Assembly (NCBI GenBank): GCA_948567375.1
Contig: OX419755.1
Span: 62,383,945 to 62,447,944 of the forward strand
Reading direction: 5' to 3'
DNA: 64,000 bases
From: Lunularia cruciata
Taxonomy: Eukaryota; Streptophyta; Marchantiopsida; Lunulariales; Lunulariaceae
Every line of letters starts with the position of its first letter. The stretch's first letter is position 1. This document shows positions 1 through 8,933 of this stretch, in pieces. The translations under genes and the position numbers were made by a program. The notes beneath the pieces are model-generated. The model saw only the letters and a list, made by a program, of their open reading frames with translations. It ran no database searches and was not told where the DNA came from.

Positions 1-430
1 GTTTCCAAAATTGGAAATAATTGCCATTGAATTTGACAAAAGTGGAATCAAATTGTACAGTTGGAATAGCAAATATAGCACCAACAAGAGCACCAACACC
101 AACAACCACAAACATAATGATTTGATTCACAAAGGATAGTGGAGATTTCTCTCCCAAAACCCACAGAAAAGAGATACTCTTTCAGAGGAGGAACAAGGTA
201 TTCTTGTTTTGCCAAATACACTAGTGTGTAAGACAATTAGACCCCTTGGAATTTTGAAACTGTGTGCTAAAGCATCTCCTGGCTACTAAAGAAGAAATTC
301 TATAGCTTTTAGCTCTGATACCATGTGAGAGAATGCATGTAAATAGGGGATCAATTGATATACCTGTCGATAATCCCAGAACTGGAATTATATAAGTACA
401 TGGGCATACTCGAAAACACACCTTTGCTAT
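1..430 (-). mobile_element. 5' end of a minus-strand Ty1/Copia element (gag start, leader, PBS, LTR edge)
   Basis: Read on the minus strand, bases 1-110 encode the N-terminal signature of a Copia gag (TFVKFNGNYFQFWK). This is the same signature as the neighbouring plus-strand copy at 1570-1620 (TFVKFNGDFFHSWK), so the two belong to related families. At 312-323 the plus strand reads GCTCTGATACCA, the complement of the initiator-tRNA-Met primer-binding site. It is followed directly by an LTR edge starting TGTGAGAGAATG at 324. The body of the element therefore continues left of the window. The outer LTR boundary is not clear because the next element's 5' LTR begins around 433. No intact open frame is visible. 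Confidence 0.75.
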
Positions 431-432
431 CT

Positions 433-717
433 ATAGAAATCAGAACGTGGAACTCATATATTTAACTTAACTAGTGTGAACAATAACTAATGAGCAGTAA
501 TCTTATGTGAATAGTAATCTAACACAACATTTCATTGTAGTTCAATCATTCATTGTAACTCTAACAGTTAAGACCAGTTAAAATAGACACTGGTTAGTGT
601 CTACGTGTCAACCTATTAGCACAACCTTCAATCCACTTGATGAGTGCTTTGTATCTATATAATCCAAACTTAGGGTTTCGTTCAGGTTAATAGATTCATT
701 CTGTTTGTTTTCCTACA
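433..717 (+). repeat. 5' LTR of the Copia element
   Basis: It aligns end to end with 4676-4963: AACTAGTGTG lies at matching offsets, and the last 120 bases are nearly identical, including the TATA-like TATCTATATAATCC and the terminal TTTTCCTACA. The outer TG terminus is degraded, so the left boundary is inferred from the length of the 3' LTR. Confidence 0.75.
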
Positions 718-731
718 TGGTATCAGAGAGG
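718..731 (+). promoter_or_regulatory. Copia primer-binding site
   Basis: TGGTATCAGAGA directly follows the LTR end. It matches the complement of the 3' end of plant initiator tRNA-Met, the usual primer for Copia and many Gypsy elements; the last base differs from the canonical TGGTATCAGAGC. Confidence 0.8.
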
Positions 732-858
732 ATGATCTTAGAATTCCACTAGTTGCTAGGGGACCCCTTAGTAACCATTTTCGAAATTCTGAGAGATCTG
801 ATCTTACTACACATCAGTGTATCTGGACTACAAAGAAAATTTTATTAATTAAATTATT

Positions 859-1171
859 ATGGCAAAAAAAAAGTCTTATTCAAAGAGAAAAAAAAGACAA
901 AATTTTAAAAAAGACACAAAATTCTACATAATTCTTAAAAAAAAAAAATAATAATAAAAGATTACAGAAACTTCATCATTAGATGAAAAGTGGGAGTTTC
1001 AAAAAAAATTACAATCTTTACCACGGAATAGTGCTCCGACGCGTCTCCATCATCATAGTTTTTTGACTGGAAGACCTAAAGCAAATTATCGAGATTTTGG
1101 TTTATCTAGACATTTACTTGGTGAAATGGCTCATGCATGTTTATTGTGGAGTAACCAAATCTAGTTGGTAA
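859..1171 (+). pseudogene. rps14: Plastid rps14 pseudogene in nuclear DNA (NUPT)
   Basis: The segment reads as plastid ribosomal protein S14. It opens ATGGCAAAAAAAAAG (MAKK...) with one extra A that shifts the frame. The C-terminal half reads [17 protein letters not shown], then [15 protein letters not shown] and EMAHACLL, and it ends in the S14 tail TKSSW-stop at 1154-1171 in the right frame. A roughly 2-bp loss near 1147 shifts the frame again, and the A-rich middle is scrambled. Functional plastid rps14 is about 303 bp; this copy is 313 bp with at least two frameshifts, so it cannot be translated as S14. Mitochondrial rps14 is too different to be the source. It sits in the leader of a Copia element, between primer-binding site and gag. 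Confidence 0.9.
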
Positions 1172-1203
1172 AAAGTTTTTGTAAATTTTTACCGACTAGA
1201 TTT
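1157..1203 (+). terminator. Plastid-type 3' stem-loop behind rps14
   Basis: Arms of 18 bases (1157-1174 and 1186-1203) pair, with one G:T at the TTGG/CCGA position, around an 11-base loop. Stem-loops just after the stop codon are typical plastid mRNA 3' ends. Here it is a relic carried along with the rps14 insertion. Confidence 0.55.
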
Positions 1204-1210
1204 TTACCAA

Positions 1211-1260
1211 CAGTGGGTTCCGGATCCTCTACGCGCGGGTTAGATTCCCGTCGTTCGCCC
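1211..1260 (+). pseudogene. 3' part of a plastid tRNA, most like trnH-GUG
   Basis: The segment ends GGTTAGATTCCCGTCGTTCGCCC-like, with a T-arm GCGGG...CCCGT and an acceptor strand CGTTCGCCC. From memory this matches the 3' half of plastid trnH-GUG. The anticodon arm is altered (CCG sits where GTG is expected) and the 5' half is absent, so it is not a functional tRNA gene. trnR is a less likely source. Its position beside rps14 differs from the usual plastid order, so it may be a second joined fragment. Confidence 0.5.
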
Positions 1261-1519
1261 AATAATAAAAATATTTCATTTTTTTTAGTTGACTTAAGCC
1301 TTTGTTTGTGTCATTATAATGAAGATGACATAAAATATATTATTTAAATACTTGAATACTTGTAGATCATCTGAAGAGCATTGTTCTCTTTTCTCTGGAT
1401 TGTGGGAGAGCATTTCTCCAATATCCTCTTTAATCAAAGTCTTTCGACTTCCTTGAGGTTCAAAGTCTTTCCGACTTTCTTGAAGCCTCAGTGTTCACTT
1501 CCTATACAAGAAGCTCATC

Positions 1520-2794
1520 ATGTCTGCTACTGCTGGTCCAAGCGTTGCTGTGGCTGTTTCTTTCATTCGATTTGATACTACTTTCGTGAAGTTCAATGGA
1601 GACTTCTTCCATTCCTGGAAGCACGGGCTCTCTCTCAAGCTGAAAGTAGCATGAGTCTTCTCCATCGTTGATGGTACTGAAGTCCGGCCCCCTTCAACAA
1701 TTGATCCATCTGATGGGAAGCACAAAGATAATGTTGCTCTAGAAGCCATTATTTCAACATTGGCTCCTGAGTATGTTAGTGCTACAAGCCAATATACATT
1801 GTCAAGTGAGGCTTGGAAAGATTTGACAGCCATGTATGAAAGCACAGATGATGTCATTATATCTATCTACTCGATACAATAACGACAATGAAGGTGCTAG
1901 TGTTGCTAAACACATAGCAACCTTTCATGGTCTACTTACCCGGTTAGCAGATGTGAATAACCCAATTAATGATCAGCAAGCTAAGCTCCACTTGATGAGA
2001 TATATGCTTCTAGTTACAAGCATTTTCTGCAGTCACTTCAAAGCCAGAAAACCTTGAATCTTTCTGATGTTACTGCTCTTCTTTTTCAACAAGAAATTAG
2101 CATGAAACATGAAGGTCTTGTGGAGCAAACAACTACTCTAGCAGTTACCCAGGGCTTCACATCTTCTGCCAGAAACAAGGGCAAAGGCAAGGGGAAATGG
2201 AAGCACGACTCTCAAGGAGGTTTTTGGGGACAGAATTCTATTTAACAAACCTGGTCCGAATTCTTTCTTAGGACAGAATTCCTTCAACGGACCTGGTCAG
2301 CACTCATTTTCTGGACCGAATTCTTTTCATAGGCCATCTGATCAGAATTCTTTCTCCAGACCTCCTGGAGTGGTATCTTCAAAACCTTCCATCATCTGTC
2401 ATTACTGCTCAAAGAAAGGGCATCGCATCAAAGTTTGCCACCGATGTATTGATGACACAAGGGAGAAAAGAGTCAACAATCGGTACCAGTCCAACTCTAC
2501 TACAGCAGCTCACATTTCTTTGTACAACGTTGACATTGTTCCAAATATCACTCAAGATCAACTGTGGTACATTGATACCGCAGCTTCTCAGCACGTGACA
2601 CATGAGCGCACCTGTTTCCTGGACTACAAGGAATACTTACCACCTCGACAAGTTTACCTGGCAGATGGTTCCAGCCTTGATATTCTAGGCCATGTAACCG
2701 TTGCGGTCAAACTTGCTTGTTTAGGAACTCCATACATTTTAGAGGATGTTCTGCATGTTCCATTGCTGAATAAGAACCTCATTTCAGCTAAGTA
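1520..2794 (+). pseudogene. Copia gag / protease-start pseudogene
   Basis: The start is ATG at 1520 (MSATAGPSVAVAVSFIRF). A UBN2/gag-type domain follows with FDTTFVKFNGDFFHSWK and WKDLTAMYES, a zinc knuckle near 2395-2440 (CHYCSKKGHRIKVCH, CX2CX4HX4C), and the protease/GAG-pre-integrase region from 2560 (WYIDTAASQHVTHERTCF). There is an in-frame stop after KLKVA (about 1652) and frame changes near 1850, 2055 and 2245. In this family gag packages RNA, and the DTAASQH motif corresponds to the DSGAS-type aspartic protease site. The frame ends at 2794, where the rest of pol has been lost. Confidence 0.8.
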
Positions 2795-2956
2795 AATTGC
2801 ATGGTTCCTTTTGTCTCAAGGAAACCAACATTCTACTTTATGATGATCTAGATAACTAATAGCATCTTGTCCTAGATTGGATAGTCTTTGGCTCTTAGGA
2901 GAATCACTTCAGCCACCTCAAGCTACTTTGACATCTAATCTAACGAGCTCAACGTG

Positions 2957-3170
2957 TTAGTTTTAGTTAATCTTTAGTTTAGTGGATTCTCTAGTTTTTA
3001 TGATTTTGTTATATTCCTCTAGAGCTCTGTCATCTGCATAGGGTAAAGTGGGACGCAGCCACAATTAGGGTTCTGCAAAGCAATCTCCTAGGGTTTGCTT
3101 CTGTGTATATATGAATGTCTTCTGAACTTGTTTGAGTTCGTTCTTCTACAAGAATTATTCCCAACACCAA
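2957..3170 (+). repeat. Possible solo LTR inside the deleted pol region
   Basis: The segment begins TGTTAGTTTTAG and ends ATTATTCCCAACA, the TG...CA form of a Copia LTR. It holds a leader-like stretch ('agggtttgcttctgtgtatatatgaatg') of promoter type. No matching partner or target duplication was found, so this is a weak call. The flanks 2795-2956 and 3171-3560 show nothing recognisable. Confidence 0.35.
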
Positions 3171-3565
3171 CACCTTGCATTTTGTGAAGTCTTGAGCGCC
3201 TTAACATCTCTCAGGTGTGTTCTATGTTACTTCAGTATTGGGTGTTATTAATGCTACGTGAGTGGACTTCTGTGTCCTGTCCTTGAGAACTGTAGAGCAA
3301 AGAGAGGTCAAGTGTTGCTAAGTGCAATCAGTGGTGTCTACTTTGGTGAGACCAGAAGAAGCTGAGAGCTAGTGATATCTGATACATCAGAGGTTAGAAT
3401 GACTGACGGACTTTCAACTTCAAAGAGCAGAAACAATAGTTCTCATCACAACGTCACTTCAAGCAACTGCAGCATCTACTTAAACGACTGTTGCATCTTC
3501 AGCCATTACATCACTCTGGCATCAGCGCCTAGGGCACATCAGCAGATCCGGCAACTCCAACTCAT

Positions 3566-4600
3566 GGATACTCTGACTCAGATTGGGGAGGAGATCAAGA
3601 TACAAGAAGATCAACAGGAGGATATTGGAGTTATGAGGACAGAAGCCGCTTGAAGAACAGGGGATCAAGAACTCATTAAATGCAAATGAAATGTAGATGA
3701 AATGGCAATAAAATGAAAGCAGAACTGACTGAGAAACCTGTGAAAAGTAGATGAAGTCTAAATCATAAACAGCATGTATTGTCAAGTAACGCTCATATAT
3801 AACTACATATAGGGGAACCGTGCACCAATGTGTACTGAGGAAACAAAGAATCATCTCATGTCAAGAAATCTCGAAATCAGCAAATGTTAGACAATTGAAA
3901 ACCAAACTGAATGAATGGAGAACTAAATTGATTGAAACCAAAACCGTGACTTTGGGTATGAAAAAGTAGAGTGGAACTCCTTCTTACAACGATTTCCATT
4001 CTGCTTTGCTTCCCCTGTTTGGGGAAGTAAATTAGAGTATGGCGTTAGAGGACTGGATAAAGTATATCATTGCATGCACTATGGACACATGAGTCCTGAC
4101 AGGCTGAAACAGCCAGAGGAAGCAGAAGGAGGCCATAGAAAGCCTCCCCAAAAGCATGTTTGACTTCATCAGTGCCAAAATAGCTAACCGAATGTCAGTA
4201 TTCCTCAAACCGAGTTTCTGTTTGAGAGCTCATGAGTGCCAACAGGAGGATATTGTTTTATCTTGTCTAATGCAGCTTAAGTTGGTGAAGCAAAAGACAA
4301 ACTTCAGTGTCTTTATCCAGCACTGAAGCTGAATATATGGCTCCGTCAAAAGCAACGACTGAAGCAGTGTGGCTCAAGCAGTTACTAAGTGACTTGGATT
4401 TTCCTGATTTCACAATGAAGCTCTACTGCGACAGCAACAGTGGAATCAACATTGTCACACCAACAAAGCAGCATGAGAGGACTAAGCACATAGATATTAG
4501 ATTTCATTTTATCAGAGAAAGAGTTGAGGAAAAAAATACCTTGTTTCACGTGGAGACAGCAATGACAATATTGTTGATATATTCCTGAAGGGTTTAACTC
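3566..4600 (+). pseudogene. Copia RNase H pseudogene split by a 612-bp insertion
   Basis: 3566-3630 encodes the Copia RNase H signature GYSDSDWGGDQDTRRSTGGY. The frame resumes after the insertion at about 4240 (TGGYCFILSNAA) and continues through SLSSTEAEYMA (4307 on) and HERTKHIDIRFHFIRE to a degraded end near 4590. This is the C-terminus of pol, which removes the RNA strand during reverse transcription. It is broken by the insertion, by a stop, and by a frameshift before SLSSTEAEY. Confidence 0.85.
3628..4239 (+). mobile_element. 612-bp insertion with 16-bp target duplication (unclassified retroposon)
   Basis: The 16-mer CAACAGGAGGATATTG occurs on both sides (3612-3627 and 4240-4255) and is present once in a normal Copia RNase H frame, so the segment inserted there. 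Its first about 90 bases resemble the 113-bp insertion at 6123-6235: both contain CAGAAGCCG, then CCAGAACTCATTAAATGC or CAAGAACTCATTAAATGC, then GATGAAATG. Long target duplications of this kind are typical of target-primed retroposition (LINE/SINE). No coding sequence or clear poly-A is visible. Confidence 0.6.
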
Positions 4601-4675
4601 GGGCTTTACATTAAAAGTTCAGTCATGCACTAGGAGTTATGGACAGATCTGTACAAAATGTTCATTAAGGTGAGG

Positions 4676-4963
4676 TGTTAGACTAGCATGATAATAATCT
4701 CATTTGTACATAACTAGTGTGCCTATTAGTCAAGCATATTTACATACCACTGTCAGAATTTTGTAACTGTCATAACATAACAGTTACTACAAGATCTGTT
4801 ATGTTAGTGCTAGTTAAGACCTGTTAAAATAGGTGCTGGTTAGTGTCTACGTGTCAACCTGTTAACACAGCCTTCAATCCACTTGATGAATGCTCTGTAT
4901 CTATATAATCCCTACTTAGGGGTTCTTTCAGGTTAATTGATTCATTCTGCTTGTTTTCCTACA
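4676..4963 (+). repeat. 3' LTR of the Copia element
   Basis: It starts TGTTAGACTAGC just after a purine-rich tract (AAGGTGAGG, 4668-4675) and ends TTTTCCTACA. It aligns with 433-717. A 5-bp target duplication cannot be shown because the 5' outer edge is degraded. Confidence 0.8.
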
Positions 4964-5074
4964 CTAAGTGCATATGAAATGCAAGCATGAACGTGTGCAA
5001 ATCGAAATGAATTGCAGTTAAGGAAATGGAAATCAAGTGAAACTAACAATACGAAGGTAAGCGGAAGTATAAGG

Positions 5075-5276
5075 CATGATTGAAACATATCATAAGTACC
5101 ACCTGCAGAGAACTAGTATATGTCCTGTAACTATACCAAAACACAACCGACTAAGCATCTGAAATTGAGAGTATAATTCATGATTGAAACATATCATAAG
5201 TACCACCTGCAGAGAACTAGTATATGTCCTGTAACTATACCAAAACACAACCGACTAAGCATCTGAAATTGAGAGT
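5075..5276. repeat. Perfect tandem duplication, period 104 bp
   Basis: 5075-5172 and 5179-5276 are identical (98 bases), with a 6-base junction between them. The duplication lies in what is probably the sixth intron of the minus-strand kelch gene. The lack of differences means it is recent. Confidence 0.9.
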
Positions 5277-5388
5277 CCGGGAAGACCATGAAACAGAGAA
5301 ACATCGAGCAAAGAGCAATAGACAAAGCATTAGTTGAGGATGGGTGGAGTGGAGCGAAGTGGTGTTCATAGTCAGGAGTGTTGATTAC

Positions 5389-7446
5389 CATGCGATGACC
5401 CGATCTAGGGCTTGGAGCTCCCTTCAAGTTCAGTTGCTCCCAAGTATTTGTCACTAGGTCAAGTTTCCATAAATCCTGGTTGGAAGAACAGCATTCGTTT
5501 CGTAAGTACGTCCCCACATACATGGATCTACCAATCATTCGCTGAACGTGATCTTCGATGCTCAGCTGGAGTTCACACGAATCGTCACGCTACCCCAAAC
5601 AATATACGAAAAGTTGACAGACCTGAACGATATAAAATGACCAAGTAAAGCAGAACTTTATATACCTTGTAGTGATGGAATTTCTCCTGATTGGGTGAAG
5701 TGAACTCGCCCCCTAAAACCAAAGTAATAGTTAGATCACGTGTGAGTTTGTTCCAGACTACGACCTCATAATTCTCAAATTTGATGAGATTCGATCATAT
5801 AGTTCTTACTGACCAAAAATAAAGAGGGAGTTCTTCCAGGCCACGGCTTGATGAGCGCTCCGTGGTGGCGGACTGTTCGGGCTGGACACAAGTTTCCACT
5901 CGCCTTTCTCTGCATTGTATCTGTATAGATCCCCATAAACGGAAGTCTGGAAGTCTATCCTTAGTAAGTGACAAAAAACTTGAACCTTACTTGTTTGATG
6001 TCCTCGTCTACAGAGCATATGGTCAAAACAAGTACAGACCAGCCTAAGACAGCAGGCCCGTATAAACAACGATGTTATGTGAATATGCAATTATGGCTTT
6101 AACAGGATATGAGGAGATGAGAGCAGAAGCCGTTCGAGGAGCGGGGTATCCAGAACTCATTAAATGCATATACAGTGCAGATGAAATGTAAAAATGATAT
6201 GTGCAAATCGAAATGAGTATTAAAACCTGCTCTAGCAGGATATGAGGAGATGAGATAGTTAAGGTCCCTCAAATGGAAGAGCATCTCCAAGCAGGGTCCA
6301 CTCAACTTCATCTTATTATAATTTCTACTTCAAAGGAAGATCGGCCTGCACGAAAGCTGATTTTTTTCGACAGGTGCCCTGGAGATTAATTTGAGTACTT
6401 TTTCAGATAAGTGAGGCAAAGTGATGGTCTACACTCAGATCCAACGCTTCAAAGTGCTTACCTTCACTCCATTATAGTATTCACCTCCGTAAACTATCAA
6501 TTCGGTTTCTTTCGTCGGGTTCACTGTAACCTGAAATGGATGAGAGCAAGTTGTAAGTCGAATGTTGGCACCGATTGAACGTGCTACGACTAGACCTCAG
6601 CTCAGCTCCGGACCCGTTATACTGTGTGTGGGGATCAATCAGGTATTCGTAACATTTCATTCTGCTGAAGAAATCCTCCATGGAAATCGAATCCACTCAG
6701 AGCCTCAATTTAGGACCTTTGTGATGCAGGTTGTGAAACAGGTATATACGCCGTTCAAAGATATGATTAACTGGAGGTCATGGAAGGCAATTTGGATAGC
6801 TCAAGAAATCCAGATTCGTATAATGCTGATATAAATCCTGTTGCGGTGTCCCCCAAAAAAAATTTCCGGCAAGCTTGATAAACTCATAGGGGCTTTGCAT
6901 CATTCTCACCGAACAATTGCAACGAGGTGACGGGGCTGCCACATTTTCATCTATATGTACGGCCACCTTCTTGGCATCTTCCTTTTGAATCTTGGCCTGC
7001 ATGAAGAGAATATAATTCGTGTTCAGCAACTAAGCCATCAACTGTCTTACCGTGATTTATCGCTAAGCCATTAGTGTCAGGTCGAAATTCCTTGGTCCAG
7101 CATGAGTCCTTAGGAGATATTACACAGCTGCAGAAGAAGATTGCAAAATTGAGGTGACGAAATCTTAGGCTATGATCAGGTTGTGTCATTGTTGATATTA
7201 ATCAGCTAACTCAAGGATGGATGTGACAGAAGCATCGCCTATTTCAGATATAGAGACATTCTACTGTATATTCTCATCTAATTTTGAATTTCTGTTAGAA
7301 ATTGTCTGACTTACTAGAATTGCGTCAATATCATCTTCTTCCTTCAGTTTTTTGTCCTCTCTCTTTCTCTGTTTCTCCTCAGTTTTCGCTGTTTTCCTCA
7401 GCGTCTTCTCCTTCCCAGCGCCTGCTTTTTTCTGCTTCTTTCCCAT
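5389..7446 (-). CDS. KLHDC4-like kelch-repeat protein, exons 1-6 (3' part absent)
   Basis: Exons on the minus strand: 7446-7315, 6996-6910, 6530-6462, 5946-5814, 5712-5666, 5475-5389. All have GT...AG borders and join in phase to 185 codons. The start gives MGKKQKKAGAGKEK, the lysine-rich N-terminus typical of KLHDC4. Kelch blades follow: VTVNPTKETELIVYGGEYYN, then SAHQAVAWKNSLFIFGG, then GEFTSPNQEKFHHYKDLW and SPRSGHRM. KLHDC4 proteins have about six kelch repeats forming a beta-propeller, and usually a C-terminal DUF4110. Here the last visible exon ends at a good donor (ATG|GTAATC) and the remaining exons are not found between it and the Copia cluster. They probably lie left of the window, with the TEs in the intron. 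The molecular role of the plant protein is not established; a scaffold role is inferred. Confidence 0.85.
6123..6235. mobile_element. 113-bp intronic insertion with 20-bp target duplication
   Basis: CAGGATATGAGGAGATGAGA occurs at 6103-6122 and again at 6236-6255, flanking 113 bp. The inserted bases resemble the start of the 612-bp insertion at 3628, and part of them (GTGCAAATCGAAATGA) recurs at about 5000, just right of the Copia 3' LTR. It lies in the intron between kelch exons 3 and 4. Confidence 0.55.
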
Positions 7447-7711
7447 CGGACGAGGCAGCTCCTCCTTCTATTCCTCTACAGTTCAAACTCCCGGATCGCT
7501 CCTGGTTCAACTAACGATCGCTCTGGAATGAACAGGCCTGAACCCTAAACCTTTTGACAAACAGAAGTAAATACATAGTCGTAAGGTTCAATAAACTCGG
7601 CCACGTGTCAGTTTCACAAAGGTACTTGGGACAAACTAGTCACTTTCGTGTGTAGACTGGAAGAAGTGTTAGGGCAGAGCTTTCACGCGACCGAAGAGAG
7701 TCTGATCGATT
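7447..7711. promoter_or_regulatory. Divergent promoter region of the kelch gene and its neighbour
   Basis: The start codons of the minus-strand kelch gene (7446) and the plus-strand gene (7712) are only 265 bp apart, so 5' UTRs and promoters of both must fit here. It contains CCACGTGTCA at about 7600, an ACGT-core G-box-like element, and no obvious TATA box. Bidirectional use is inferred from layout only. Confidence 0.5.
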
Positions 7712-8933
7712 ATGGCGATGTTGCGAAATTCTCGAACGATTTTGTTACGGCTAACAATTGCTCGAAATGTTCTAGCACCGGCACCTATTGCTGCCCCTGG
7801 TACCCATGTCCCGTCTGTTTCTATTGGGGACCGTTCTCACTTCTCCTCGTTTCCGTCTTCCGCAGCATGGCGCAGTTTGATCTTCCCTTCTGCCTTCAAT
7901 GCATTGCTTCCTGTTCCTGTAGGTCCCAAGATCTTCAACCGGTCCTACGCCAAACGACCGAAAAAATGGCAAGGGGGTAGGTATGTTCACACTTCTTGAA
8001 TTAAGGTGAATCGCTTTCTGGCTGAACTAGCTCGTTCATTCTGAATTCGACGCACCAAATTCGGAAGCCTGCTTCTCTATCTGTTGATGAGAATGGTTTA
8101 GAGTCAGTAATTCTGGGTTTTTAGTCAATCCGGAACATGACTGATTACACCAGTGCCATGAGGTTCCCGTAATTTGCATGAATTAAACACATTCTATGAA
8201 ACTTTTTGTTGGAATGTATGTTTATAGCCACAGTCTCGGGTTCATTGGAGGTTAGTACTGGTGTTGTTGGATCTTATGCCGCGAACTTGGAACAGATCAG
8301 GAATTATTCTTTACTTAGGAATGTCGGAGGAGAGCCCCTGTGCGTGTTCGCAAAACTTTTGCTACAGTTAGTGCTATCTTTCTATATAGCTGGACCTCAT
8401 TGTTGTAACTTGCATCTGCAGTTCCTCATGCGTTTGTTCAAGTTGAACCTGGAGTTCCGGTGCCTCCTTATCAACCGAACGCAGGCAGTGTCAAAAATCG
8501 GAAGCATAAGAAGAGAATGGCACAGCGGGATGCTTTCGCTAAGGTAATAGGTTCCCCGGATTTCAGGGACAACGTATTTTTATGGTCATGTCCGTGCACG
8601 AAAAGTATGTTACGTTGAGCTTTGCAAGAAAGAAGTTCTTGGACCTTTTCCAAAATTGAATGCGACTGGAGCTCGTACGTAAGCTCCTGGCATCATGCAC
8701 TCCGATGATACGCTAATAGGGGAAGGCTTATCGAGGGAGACTTACCAGCGCACATTTCTTGTGTTCCACAGGCTCAATCACAGAGACGGAAAGCACAAAC
8801 CAAAGCAGCAGTAATTCTGAGGGATGCAGCCCGCAGAAAGCGCTGGAGAGAAGGTGCAGCAAGGGCTCGAGCGTGGGCAGATCAACTGGCCAAGAGCTCT
8901 ACCGGACCACTGACTCATAGGATTAATGCATAG
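7712..8933 (+). CDS. Small basic protein, probably mitochondrion-targeted, unknown function
   Basis: Three exons, 7712-7976, 8422-8543 and 8772-8933, join in phase to 182 codons plus stop. Borders are GGG G|GTAGGT, CTGCAG|TT, AAG|GTAATA and CCACAG|GCT. The N-terminus MAMLRNSRTILLRLTIARN is rich in Arg/Leu/Ser without acidic residues, as in mitochondrial presequences, and a probable cleavage zone lies near RSYAKRPKKW (about residue 80). The C-terminal half is a long basic helix (KNRKHKKRMAQRDAF, AAVILRDAARRKRWREG, ARARAWADQLAK) of coiled-coil or RNA-binding character. I do not recognise the family. A mitochondrial ribosomal or RNA-associated protein is a guess from charge and targeting. The first intron holds an extra 8206-8420 stretch that breaks the frame and is not used in this model. 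Confidence 0.7.

Larger units (their letters stand above)
433..4963 (+). mobile_element. Degenerate Ty1/Copia LTR retrotransposon, pol largely deleted
   Basis: Two diverged LTRs of about 285 bp (433-717 and 4676-4963) flank the element. Both carry the block TAGTGTCTACGTGTCAACCT and end in TTTTCCTACA. A primer-binding site TGGTATCAGAGA follows the first LTR at 718. The interior holds gag with a zinc knuckle and the start of the protease/integrase region (1520-2794), then foreign sequence, then only the RNase H end of pol (3566-3627 and 4240-4600). Reverse transcriptase and most of integrase are missing. It carries at least two later insertions: plastid DNA at 845-1300 and a 612-bp segment at 3628-4239. 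It is non-autonomous and old, judged by LTR divergence and stops. Confidence 0.85.

Noticed and set aside
1211..1260. Functional tRNA gene
   Set aside because: The 5' half and D-arm are missing and the anticodon stem is mismatched, so only a 3' relic is present.
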